This document shows, one piece after another, positions 1 through 9,306 of a DNA stretch of 64,000 nt. Every line of letters starts with the position of its first letter. Position 1 is the first letter of the stretch. This DNA is from Echinometra lucunter (taxonomy: Eukaryota > Echinodermata > Echinoidea > Camarodonta > Echinometridae). The notes beneath the pieces were generated by a model, which saw only the letters and a program-made list of their open reading frames with translations, searched no databases and had not been told where the DNA came from. The stretch lies in assembly GCA_029962745.1 (NCBI GenBank), contig CM057162.1, positions 7,068,545 to 7,132,544 on the forward strand, in the 5' to 3' direction. Made by a program: the position numbers and the translations under genes.

Positions 1-14
1 AAGTAACGCCGTAA

Positions 15-238
15 TTGTGTGTTTATATTTTAGTAAATAAATGAAGGTCCCGTGTAAAGGAGAGTCACCATATTTGCATGTTAAAGATCCCACTGCACTA
101 TTCATATAAGAGTAGGGGAAACCCCGGTATATGTGGTCCAGCTGCACACCCCCAGTCAGTGATATAGGGAGGAGAGACCTGAGGGTTACTGTGATTCAGT
201 TCGCTTTTTGCCTTCCAGGTACACGTGATGCCAAACCA

Positions 239-291
<53 letters not shown>

Positions 292-318
292 TGATAATAA
301 TAAATTTCTTCTTTGTTG
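15..318 (+). repeat. Dispersed SINE/LINE-end-like repeat with (AAT)n tail
   Basis: The phrase around 80-150 (catgttaaagatcccactgc followed by gtagggg and a gtggtccagctg block) is of a kind I associate with dispersed short repeats in marine invertebrate genomes. It runs into an (AAT)n tract at about 238-290, as expected for a 3' tail. Open frames here are runs of N or I from the microsatellite and are not coding. The family assignment is from memory and tentative. Confidence 0.5.
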
Positions 319-329
319 TGGATAAAAGC

Positions 330-633
330 TTCCTAGACAGTGAAGTGAACTTTGTGTTCATTATTTCTAAAATTCTGGTATATCTGTATAATTATGTTGT
401 ATTGATATATTTGTTAATTCTTGAACTTGTAAAGTGATGCTGGAGGCATTCTGTTTTGTGTTGTTGGTCCATCCTTTTCCATTTATCTTCTTTCTGTGGC
501 ATTTCCAAAGTTTTTATAAACAATTTGGTACCAGCATTTTGTAACGATGCATCCTGGTAACACTGTTTATCATATCTTTATGGTTTTCAAAGTATTGTAT
601 ACTAAAGAAGATATATTTTCATTAACACACCAA
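330..633. other. Non-coding stretch, nothing recognised
   Basis: AT-rich sequence between the (AAT)n repeat and the first foldback element. I see no exon-like open frame, splice-bounded segment or repeat. Confidence 0.5.
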
Positions 634-1699
634 TTAAGCGAAGGGCCAAAGTCAAATATCCAGCTTAGTTTTTGAGTTCGTTCCACCATCTGTACAAACT
701 AAGTAGACCATGCTCATTTTCAAGCTTGAAGCATAACACACAATATTCAAGAGGTCTACCTCAAAAAATTAGTAGCGAAAGCTTCCAAATCCAAAATGGC
801 CGCCATTTTGACGGAATTTGAATTTTTCAAGATAAAATTTGAAAGAAACATCCAATTGCAACAAAATTGGTTTCATCTGAAAGAGAATTAAATTCCCTAC
901 AGTTTGATGCCATTTGAGAGTAATGTCAGAGTAATTCGGTCCAGATATTTAGTCAAAAAGTGTGTTTTTTGACATTTTTTCCCAAAAACTGAAAATTTGC
1001 AAAATGCATGATTTAGCATAAATCAAGATAAAATGTAAGAATTGTCTTGAAACCTTCCAGAAAACTTTCTTGAAGTACTCAAGTTGCCAATGAAGACAAA
1101 AGCTTAATCATCAAGGAAAGGATGAATATATCAATAATACGATGTATTTGTATGGTTCAGAGGTACCTTATACTATTTCCAGACATCTCAGCATATAGAT
1201 ATTTGTTTTACAGCGATTCATATGATGCAGACATGTGGGGAATCCCAAATAAGTTCCTACTGTATTGATACCTACGATTTTTGCTTTATCATTTGATCAA
1301 TAAAGTTCAGAATACAATTATCCATAACTCAAAGTGGGATTGAGGCTAATGCATTCTTTGACACAATCCCAATGTTTGTAGTTTTTATTCTAATAAGTAT
1401 TAAAAACAAGGGACTCAAACATGGTGATGGGACACCATGCAGGTGAACTGAACCAGTAAATGGTACGATCAGGGAGAAACGGGAGAAAACTCTTGGAAAT
1501 GCCGTTTTCCTAGTGGTTGTCTAAAATAAGTCCTGGGAATATTAAATGTAATATCACTGTCGTTTCAAAGAAAATTCTCTTTCAAACCAAATGAAAAATT
1601 ATCACATATTATTAATCTCGCTGAAATTAAGGATCACAGGTTTTCCGTTCTTTCTGGGCCACCCTGTATAGGGCATCTACCATCCAAGTTTGGAGTCAT

Positions 1700-2950
1700 C
1701 GTTCTAAGGCTATCAACCCCAATAGAAAATTGCAGGAAAGTTTTAACATTTGACCTCCTTTGACCTTTGACCTGCACCCATGACCTTTGACCCCCAAATA
1801 ACAATGAGGTTCTTAAAGGGTAATTACCATTCAAGTTTTGTTATAAATGGACTTATGGTTCTAAACTTACCAACCCCAGTAGAAATATGCATGAACTTTT
1901 TACCATTTGACCTTTGACCTACATACATGACCTTTGACCCTCAAATACCACAGGGCTGCCAACATTGGATAATAGTTGAGAGTTAGATTATACGAGAATC
2001 GAAGTGCGAGGGAGTGAAGCGACCAAGCCCAACCGAGCGAAGCGAGGTAGTGGGGGAGGGTGTGGGAGGGGGGCGACCCCCTCCCACGGTGTGGAGCTTT
2101 TTATTTTTCAAGGTGAAATTGTGTGATCTGGTGCATACTTTATAGAGTATTTTAACATATACCTAAAGACATTATGAAGAGAGAAAATTATACAGTTTTA
2201 CATGCAAAGAAAATGATTTAACACGGAATACCCTCTTGTTGAAAAATCCAACCATGGCTTTATTTGGTTCCCTTCTCTGTTTGACCCAGGTTTTGGATGT
2301 AGGTACTCTTGGATGCAGATGATGGGAAGATGCAACAAGCAAGCATCCAAACAGAGAACTTATCGTCTCTGTTGCTATCTTCATTGTCATTATGGCTGAA
2401 AGTGTTCCATATAAACCCATATAAACATAAAGAATTCATGTGTAAGTGTTGTGCGTATACGGTATGGTACGGGCCGGTCATGTCAGGGTATCGATGCATA
2501 TCGAGGCGCGGATCAGATCTTACCATAGAGATCCTATAAATTAGTCTCTATCTTACATATGCATGCGCTCGAAATGAGATCAAGAGTTTTCGACAAAAGG
2601 CGGGAAAACTTTCGCAAGTTTTTCAGTGCTTCCTAAATTCTTATTATGGTCGCCATTTTATTGAAATCTATCATTTTCTATTATCATATTTAGTTATTTC
2701 AGATTCGTGCATGAGAAATTTCATGATTAGCGTGAGAGCGTGAGAAATGGGTGAAATGCGTGAGTGTTGGCAGCCCTGATACCAGTTATGTCCCTGAAAG
2801 GCATCTACTATCCAAGTTTGGTTACAAATGGACTTACGGTTCTAAAGTTACCAACCCCAGTAGAAATATGCATGGAAATATGTTAACATTTGACCTCATT
2901 TGACCTTTGACCTACATATGTGACCTTTGACTCCCCAATAACGCTGGAGT
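1700..2950 (-). repeat. Tandem ~150-bp monomers rich in TTTGACCTTTGACCT
   Basis: Inside the foldback element, a monomer of about 150 bp (starting near ggcatctaccatccaagttt) is repeated at about 1670, 1815, 2800 and 2955. The run is split by the nested element at 1951-2778. Each monomer carries TGACCTTTGACCT, which on the - strand is AGGTCAAAGGTCA, a perfect direct repeat of AGGTCA spaced by one base (DR1). More half-sites follow. Confidence 0.7.
1951..2778. mobile_element. Nested hAT-like non-autonomous element
   Basis: The ends are a 14-bp perfect terminal inverted repeat, CAGGGCTGCCAACA at 1951 and its complement ending at 2778. The flanks repeat ATACCA directly on both sides (1945-1950 and 2779-2784). 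It interrupts the ~150-bp monomer array. The CAGGG start fits hAT-type ends. A hAT would leave 8 bp, and I see only 6 matching, so the superfamily is uncertain. No transposase frame is inside. Confidence 0.65.
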
Positions 2951-3732
2951 TTGTGTAAGGCATCTATCATCCAAGTTTAGTTACAAACATGTCAATAAGC
3001 ACAAATATAAGCATGGCCTTCTTGGTTTGTAGAACGAAAATCCACGTCTGCACCTTTGTACAGGGCACATGCATGTTAATGCATTATAGTCTATGGGAAT
3101 ATAACACATGCATATGCAAGAAGAGAAATTTATGAAATATGAGTTTTCAAGTTTGAGACATTATAACTTAAGAACAGAGAATGGTATTGCTTTCTAATTT
3201 CCACAGATGATTATTGAATATCAAGAAAGTTTTCTGGAAGGTTTCAAGACAATTCTTACATTTTTCCTTGATTTATGCTAAATCATGCATTTTGCAAATT
3301 TTCAGTTTTTGGGAAAAAATGTCAAAAAACACTGACACTTTCTGACTAAATATCTGGACCGAATTAATTTGACATTACTCACAAATGGCATCAAACTGTA
3401 GGGGATTTAATTTTCTTTCAGATGAAACCAATTTTGTTGCAATTGGATGTTTCTATCAAATTTTATCTTGAAAAATTCAAATTCCGTCAAAATGGCGGCC
3501 ATTTTGGACGCCTTCTTGGATTTGGAAGCTTTCGCTACTAATTTTTTGAGGTAGACCTCTTGAATATTGTGTGTTATGCTTTAAGCTTGAAAATAAGCAT
3601 GGTCTACTTAGTTTGTACAGATGGTGGAACGAAGCCCCCCTTTTCTGCTTTTGGCCCTCCGCTTAAATCCGTCAATGCCGTTTTTATCACATTTAAATGT
3701 AGTAGTATCCCAGAGGTTCAGATGTACTTTGA

Positions 3733-4306
3733 ATAATGCACTATTTAAATAAAAATCTGGCAATAAATTCACTTGGAGCGACGTTTCGCCAGTTATCAGT
3801 TTGGCTTTTTAGGGCGAATGAAGATCTGTTTTCAAGAGGATCGTAGTGACTTTTATGTGGGTAAGACTCGACAATCCCTGCGGGCTTGTTTGAATCAACA
3901 TTGAAGGCCCAGTAATAAGGACAGTATTCTGGATTTGGTGGTCTACACCCATACAAATTCATGCAAGCACTTGTTCGACACTAAGGACGTGGTAATTTTG
4001 GACAAGGATCCAGATGGTTTGAACGCGGTATCAAAAGGCCATCTGGGAACTAATGGAGGGACCCACACTCACAAGAAGGAGGCCTCCACTTCAACCTGTC
4101 ACACATGTGGGACCGGGCCATTCAGAGGATTCTGATCGTCTTTCGTGCGCTGGACAAGGTCCAGTGCCCATAGAGTCTACATCACACAATATAAGGGCTA
4201 TTCCTTCTACAGCATCTTCACCTCACCTAAGGAAGCCAGTCAGTAATCGGCGAAACGTTGCTCCGTATGAGTTTATTTCCCGATTTTTATTTCAATAGTG
4301 CATTAT
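3733..4306 (+). pseudogene. Penelope-like GIY-YIG endonuclease remnant with inverted ends
   Basis: The + strand encodes broken pieces of a retroelement C-terminus: W-F-E-R-G-I-K near 4014-4040, LSHMWDRAIQRI near 4095-4130 and a final ETLLRMSLFPDFYFN near 4250-4295. This order (a W-F-x-R-G-[IV]-K-E-A stretch, then SHxWD) is what I know from the GIY-YIG end of Penelope-like elements in invertebrates. Frames change and stops intervene, so it is dead. The block is framed by an inverted repeat of about 60 bp: 3733-3792 (aataatgcactatttaaat...) matches the complement of 4246-4306. Both ends carry the cgacgtttcgcc / ggcgaaacgttg motif. Confidence 0.6.
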
Positions 4307-4360
4307 TGTTGATCTTGACTGGATTAATGAGAAGATTTACATCAGTTTACTTAAAATGTA

Positions 4361-5228
4361 CAGTTGGAGCCAAAAGTTTACATACACCTGGGTAGTTCCA
4401 TAGAAAATGTTCACTTGCCATTAATCACAAAATCTATTATAATTCCATAAATATTTGTGCTAACCATAACAAATTGGTATCAAACAAAAGAACATATCGT
4501 GCTCTTTCATCTGGCTGGTATGTCATTACAGCTGAAGTATATCTCAGTGTGATTTCTTTCTGAAAACATAACATTTGGGCAAGATTTTATGTCAATTTTA
4601 ACCAAAACATTTTACATTTTTAGCTCACCTTTCCTCACCCAAAGCATTTCGAGTTTGGTTTGGGGCTTTAAATTTAGATGGATGGAACAACTACAAACAA
4701 ATATGTATGTTAGTTTTCAAAGACAACTCTTTAAAGCCTGAAATGATGATTATAGCTTTTGGGCCAGAATTTTACTTACACTTGGGCTATTCCACAAAAA
4801 AATGTTCATTTGATGAAAGTCATAAAATCTACCAATTCTCCAGAAATGTTTGTGCTACCATGACAAATGTGTAGAGGTATTGAGGTCCATTGGATAAGTC
4901 TCCAGATTTTGAACGACAAGGTACGGGGTTCAAATCCCTGCCACAAATATTCTAATTTAGAAATGATAAGCGCCTCTAAACTAAAAAACCAACTAACCAA
5001 CCAACCTGCTGCAGCCCGTCCTTTGGCAAGACATTAATCTACATTTGCCACACTTGACCCAGGTGAGGTGAATGGGTACCTGGCAGGAATTAATTCCTTG
5101 AAATGCTTGAGCGATGTAATGGTAATGGCTGCCTGGCTAAAGCCAGGGTAATGATATCCAAAGTCCTTTAAGCACATAGAGATGTTACATGTACATAATA
5201 ACTCGATATGCACTATGCAAGAACGGAA

Positions 5229-5276
<48 letters not shown>

Positions 5277-5808
5277 CACACAAAAGAGCTTATTGCACTC
5301 TTGCTATTGACTGGCATGCCATAAGGACTGAAGTATATTGAGGTGTGATTTAAAACAAAAAGAACAATAACTAACATTTGAGCAAAATTTGATGTCAATC
5401 TTGGGTAAAAAACAATTCATATTTATGCTCATTATTCCTCAAGACAAGCATTATGCCACCCTTTTATCAGTCATTTTTGTTCCATTCATGTAAATTCACA
5501 GAAAACAATATCAAATCTGAGCTGCTTGTAATGAGGAAAAGTGAGCAAAAAAAAAAAAAACTTGTTTTGGTTATGATTGAAATAAAATTTAATCCAAATA
5601 TCAGGTTTTTAGAAGAAATCACATTGAAATATTTTTCAGCATTAATGAGATACCAGTCAGGTGGAAGAACATGATATGTTCTTTTGTTTGGTACCAAATT
5701 TGTTATGGTAGCACAAATATTTCTGAAGATACAGATTTTTTTTTATTTTGGCAAGTGAACATTTTGTGTGGAATGACCCAGATGTATGTAAAATTTTGAC
5801 TCCAACTG
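4361..5808. mobile_element. Tc1/mariner-type non-autonomous element, TA target site
   Basis: The termini read TA-CAGTTGGAGCCAAAAGTT at 4359 and, complemented, TA-CAGTTGGAGTCAAAATTT at 5810. They are flanked by TA and continue with ttacatac..ctgggt. This CAGTTG..GTC..AGTTTACATACA end is characteristic of Tc1-type (Sleeping-Beauty-like) inverted repeats. The arms match for about 200 bp. A second, diverged copy of the left arm starts near 4745 and is interrupted by a SINE. No transposase is present. Confidence 0.75.
4866..5278 (+). repeat. tRNA-derived SINE with (ATT)n tail
   Basis: A tRNA-like head at about 4885-4945 has a B-box-like GGGGTTCAAATCCC. It is followed by a conserved body (tttggcaagacattaatctac, then gccacacttgacccaggtg) and a tail of (ATT)n at 5229-5276. 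It interrupts the inner arm copy of the Tc1-type element. The same body occurs complemented at 54605-54785, which confirms a dispersed family. Confidence 0.7.
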
Positions 5809-5810
5809 TA

Positions 5811-6300
5811 TATTCTATATTGCTTTCAATCCAAAGTCCACCTTTTTAGTACCTGGTATTTTCAAACATGATTCTGAAATGACATATGAAATAAGTATTA
5901 AATTCATGTTTTGATTTTTCAAACTAGGTGTTCTCGTTCATGTATGTGAAGAGTTTTTCAAATTTGATAACTCTTCTGACAGGAAATCGATATGTGTATG
6001 CTCATAGACATACATACTCATGTACATACATATCCTTTAAAGTGATTACACAATGGTAAATTTTTTTTTGATATATGATCGGGAATAGAATTCTAAGAAG
6101 AATAACCTTAAACATTTGATGATTTTTAATCAAAATCAATGCGTTTTGGCTAATTTTCTCGTAAAAAGTCAAGAGTTGACCAAAAAATTTGAGTATGAGG
6201 TATGATGTAAAAGTGGATACCCAGCTTTGCGCATTGCAGTTGTCCTGCGCGCTAGACTGTACAATATGTATTATACCTTGCGCGCATTTTGCTAGAAGTG
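5811..6300. other. Non-coding stretch, no gene seen
   Basis: AT-rich sequence. A weak 121-codon open frame on the - strand overlaps the palindrome at 6309-6349 and has no recognisable domain or splice context, so it is not called. Confidence 0.4.
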
Positions 6301-6308
6301 CACGACAA

Positions 6309-6349
6309 GGTACCCACTTTGACGTCATTTTGACGTCAAAGTGGGTACC
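6309..6349. repeat. 19-bp perfect palindrome containing two CRE-like sites
   Basis: GGTACCCACTTTGACGTCA at 6309-6327 is followed by TTT and its exact reverse complement at 6331-6349. Each arm carries TGACGTCA, itself a palindrome and the CREB/ATF consensus. A diverged direct copy of AAGTGGNTACCCAG lies near 6212. It sits about 215 bp upstream of the Roc-like exon at 6565. Whether it is regulatory or a mobile end is not decided. Confidence 0.7.
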
Positions 6350-6564
6350 CAGTTGAAACTGGGTCACAGCTGAGGGGTTAAAAAATATCCTGAAATCTTA
6401 CCACATTTTGCGGTTTCCTTGGCAACACGACTTTTTAAAAAACTTTAGGCAGATGATTTTCTGCTAATAAAATCATGCTCTTTTAAATGAGCTAACATTG
6501 TTTCAGCATTGGGTACCCCCTTTAATTCATGTTCAACATGATCTGCTTGTTTACTTCTTTTTAG

Positions 6565-6675
6565 GTAAAAAGTAAAACATCACAAATCAAGAAGATGGTC
6601 CAGGGCAAACCTTATGCAAAGCAAGTCCACAGTGAAATTCTGCAGATTGACAATTGTTCTAGTTCAGAAGAGGAG
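6565..6675 (+). CDS. Roc/ROCO-type GTPase gene, P-loop-like exon
   Basis: Open exon of 111 nt, phase 0-0, with a pyrimidine-rich acceptor (ttctttttag) and a GTATTG donor. Only one of the three frames is open. The product begins VKSKTSQIKKMVQGKPYAKQ and continues ...HSEILQID. This lines up with the start of Roc domains (GKTS-L-hydrophobic, G-K-P-F/Y, then H-x-S-T/E-G-I), where the preceding exon would supply the rest of the P-loop. Here the expected G of GKTS is S. It is assigned to the same gene as the exons at 19565-20771 because strand and domain order fit. The phase-0 end does not join directly to the phase-1 start at 19565, so at least one exon would be missing. The alternative is an unrelated gene. 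Confidence 0.55.
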
Positions 6676-6834
6676 GTATTGTATGGTTTCTTTTCCTTTT
6701 AAAGGCGTTGGTTAACATTGTTATGATTTTAAAAAATTAACTCATTTTGCTACTTGCAAATGGGATAAAACATAACATCTCCATCTCCATATTTTATTGT
6801 CCGAGAAAGGAAATTCTTTTTGCCCAATTGATCA

Positions 6835-7015
6835 TGGGCCCGGCAGCCACTGAGCAGTGCCAGATCGACGTTGCTCTTTCCTTTTCAGTTCTTGAACGCC
6901 AAAGAAGGTAGCAGCAACTCCCATCTTTTAACGTCTTTTGGTATGACGCGGCTGGGATTCAAACCTGCAACCTCCCGATTGTGAGGCGGACGCTCTACCT
7001 ACTGAGCCAACACAT
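6835..7015 (-). repeat. tRNA-derived SINE (minus strand)
   Basis: Read on the - strand, about 7012-6951 carries an A-box-like TGGCTCAGTAGGTAGAGCG and a B-box-like GGTTTGAATCC with tRNA spacing. A non-tRNA body follows to about 6835. The head is too diverged from a cloverleaf to be a functional tRNA gene. It lies in the intron after the Roc-like exon. Confidence 0.65.
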
Positions 7016-7216
7016 CGGTAGGGATTATAGTGTAAAAATACCAGTCTGAAAGTTTCAAAATATAATATGCACAGGAAGTATTTTAAATATTAGAAATGTG
7101 AACTAATGTTTGGAAAAGGGTCGGTTGCACAGACTAGATGTAAGGAGTGCGCATGCGCCCAAGGCTCACCGGACCGTACTGTGTGTATTGGTGTATCATG
7201 CGGAGGGAGGCAAATA

Positions 7217-7967
7217 ACGCTTTTATGCCTCCGCCCACCGTAGGTGGTTGCCGGAGGCATTATGTTTTCGGGTCGTCCGTCCGTCCGTCCGTCCGTCCGT
7301 CCGTCCCGTTTTCGTTCTCGCGATAACTTAAGAACCGTTTGACAGATCAACTTCAAACTTGGCTCGTGTATGCATATGGGAGGGACAATGATCTGATTAG
7401 ATTTTGGAGTCTCAAGGTCAAAGGTCAAGGTCATAGAGGTAATAATACACATAAAAATGGCTCGTTCTCGCGATAACTTAAGAACCATTTGACAGATTGG
7501 CTTCAAACTTAGATCATGTATGCATGCAGAAGGGGCAATGATCTGATTAGATTTTGGGGTCACAAGGTCAAAGGTCAAAGGTCATAGAGGTCATTATGTA
7601 CATAGAAATGGTTCGTTTTCACCATAACTCAATAGCCATTTGACCGATCAACCTCAAACTTGGCATAGGTATGCATATGGGAGGGACAATGATTTTATTA
7701 GATTTTGGGGTCTCAAGGTCAAAGTTCAAAGGTCATAGAGGTCATTATGTACAAAGAAATGGTTCGTTTTCACCATAACTCAACAACCATTTGACCGATC
7801 AACCTCAAACTTGGCACAGGTATGCATATGGGAGGGACAATGATCTGATTAGATTTTGGGGTCTCAAGGTCAAAGGTCAAAGGTCATAGAGGTCATTATG
7901 TACGTAGAAATGGTTCATTCTTGTGATAACTCAGTAATCATTTGATGGTTCAACAAACTTGGCTCTT
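7217..7967 (+). repeat. GGAGGCATAA-type element with DR1 monomers, 5' part (copy A)
   Basis: It starts with a hairpin, TATGCCTCCG then CCACC-GTA-GGTGG then CGGAGGCATTA (7224-7265), and a (CCGT)n run. About five monomers of ~150 bp follow, each starting near ctcgcgataacttaagaacc and containing tcaaacttgg..gtatgcatatgggaggg, then AGGTCAAAGGTCA and AGGTCATAGAGGTCA. The LINE at 7968-12467 is inserted in a monomer. The 3' part resumes at 12471. Confidence 0.75.
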
Positions 7968-8253
7968 TAAATTCTCCTCCTTCTTCTTCTTTTGCCAATT
8001 CGCCAGCTCTCTGCAACTTGTTTGGAGTTTATATCTGTATTTTGCGACTTTCTTTTGAACTCGGTAAGCAGCAGTTAGAATATGATCTCGAGTTTTTCTT
8101 TCTTGAACATTTCTTTGATTTCTTTTGGCTAATTTGGTCAGTACTTGTCTCAGTTTGTTTTGACATTGATTGTCCTTCACTCTACATGTCCTACCGGACA
8201 TTTCCTCTGGTCCCATATATTGGGTTCCATGAAGAGCTTTCTTACCACCTACT

Positions 8254-9306
8254 ATGGCTAAGCCTCCGCGTACAAACAAATACAGTGGAGTGCCAGGCTC
8301 ATCCACCTTCAGATACAAATTGCCGAAATGGACTACCAGAGATAGCATCAAATATACCCTGGATTTAATCCTCAAGGTGCATGATACCGTACCCGAAGGA
8401 CTCTCCTGTACTGAATTCTACCTAGGAGAGTTAACCCAGGTATATCCCGATCTTAACCCTGAAATTTGCCGCCATTTTGTTCTGATTAATGACGTCAACG
8501 AAGCTGCCGACTCCACTGAACCTGAACCTGCTAACAACGAGTCTATGCGTAGCAACAGTTTACAATCTACTATCCTTGGGGCTACGGAGAACCTGTGTCA
8601 AATATGTAGCATGAAATGCAATGAGAGCAATGGGATCTGCATGAAATGTAAGTGTTTAAATCAAAGAGTAGATCAACTTTGTCTGGAGATGAAACAAGTA
8701 AAGCACACCCTCGAAGCACTGCTTGATAAACCAGCTTCTGAAAGCAGACCGCTGGACCTCCCTCCCAATAATCAACTATCTAACCCTGCAACCCTTCGCC
8801 AGCAACCGCTTGTCTCAGCTTTTCCTCCTCTACGAAATCAACCTCCACCTCCCGGTACCACTCGAAATCCTCCCCGCAACCAGTCTACTGTACCCAACCC
8901 TCCGCAGCCACCACATCTACAAGCCGCAACTAGTTTTATACCAGCCCCACCCGCTAGATCAACTCCGCGCCAGACACCGCAGCCTCGACAGTTTCCATAC
9001 CAACCGACGCCAAGTCTATCACGTGACCGTACACACCCCCAACCACTCCCATCACTGCTCCCATCAAGACAACAATACAACGTACCGTTGAATCTTCCAC
9101 AACACACACAGTATTACGGACGCCCTTCATACGCTTCAATGGCTAGCGCACCACCCCGAACTTCTAGTAATTATGTACAGGGATGTGAATTCTGTGGGGA
9201 ACCGAACCACCGCGCAATGAAGTGCAGACATGGTGCTCCACTCCAGTGCCGCCATTGCCTGCAGATAGGACATAAACAAAAATTATGTCCCTACTACATG
9301 TACTAG
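8254..9306 (+). CDS. LINE ORF1 protein, CCHC zinc-knuckle nucleic-acid binding
   Basis: The product is 350 residues. Residues 1-85 are a conserved-looking N-terminal region. Around 115-130 there is a Cys cluster (C-x2-C-x3-C..C-x2-C-x-C) followed by a short heptad-like segment. Residues 165-300 are rich in Pro and Gln. Two C-x2-C-x4-H-x4-C zinc knuckles lie at about 311-324 and 332-345, right at the C-terminus. ORF1 proteins of this type bind the element RNA and form the ribonucleoprotein. The ATG at 8254 is the first in the frame after the leader. The frame ends in TAG at 9304-9306, and the same frame continues open into ORF2 with no ATG before 9511, so ORF1 and ORF2 may once have been one frame or be joined by readthrough. 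Confidence 0.85.
   Translation: MAKPPRTNKYSGVPGSSTFRYKLPKWTTRDSIKYTLDLILKVHDTVPEGLSCTEFYLGELTQVYPDLNPEICRHFVLINDVNEAADSTEPEPANNESMRSNSLQSTILGATENLCQICSMKCNESNGICMKCKCLNQRVDQLCLEMKQVKHTLEALLDKPASESRPLDLPPNNQLSNPATLRQQPLVSAFPPLRNQPPPPGTTRNPPRNQSTVPNPPQPPHLQAATSFIPAPPARSTPRQTPQPRQFPYQPTPSLSRDRTHPQPLPSLLPSRQQYNVPLNLPQHTQYYGRPSYASMASAPPRTSSNYVQGCEFCGEPNHRAMKCRHGAPLQCRHCLQIGHKQKLCPYYMY

Larger units (their letters stand above)
634..3666. mobile_element. Foldback element with ~450-bp inverted arms
   Basis: The left arm starts TTAAGCGAAGGGCCAAA and the right arm ends with its near reverse complement at 3650-3666. The match continues inward for about 440 bp (634-1075 against 3222-3666), including shared blocks such as the AAAATGGCCGCCATTTT region near 795 and 3490. 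The arms differ by scattered substitutions, so this is not a fresh duplication. The interior holds ~150-bp monomers with TGACCTTTGACCT sites and a nested hAT-like element. No transposase was found, so it is probably non-autonomous. Confidence 0.75.

Noticed and set aside
4053..4298. 81-codon frame as an independent gene
   Set aside because: It is one frame of the Penelope-like remnant, which changes frame several times.
6951..7012. tRNA gene on the - strand
   Set aside because: A- and B-box-like segments are present, but the cloverleaf does not pair well and a SINE body follows, so it is a SINE head.
7950..8375. 141-codon - strand frame over the LINE leader and ORF1 start
   Set aside because: Antisense shadow of the LINE. 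The + strand has the supported ORF1.
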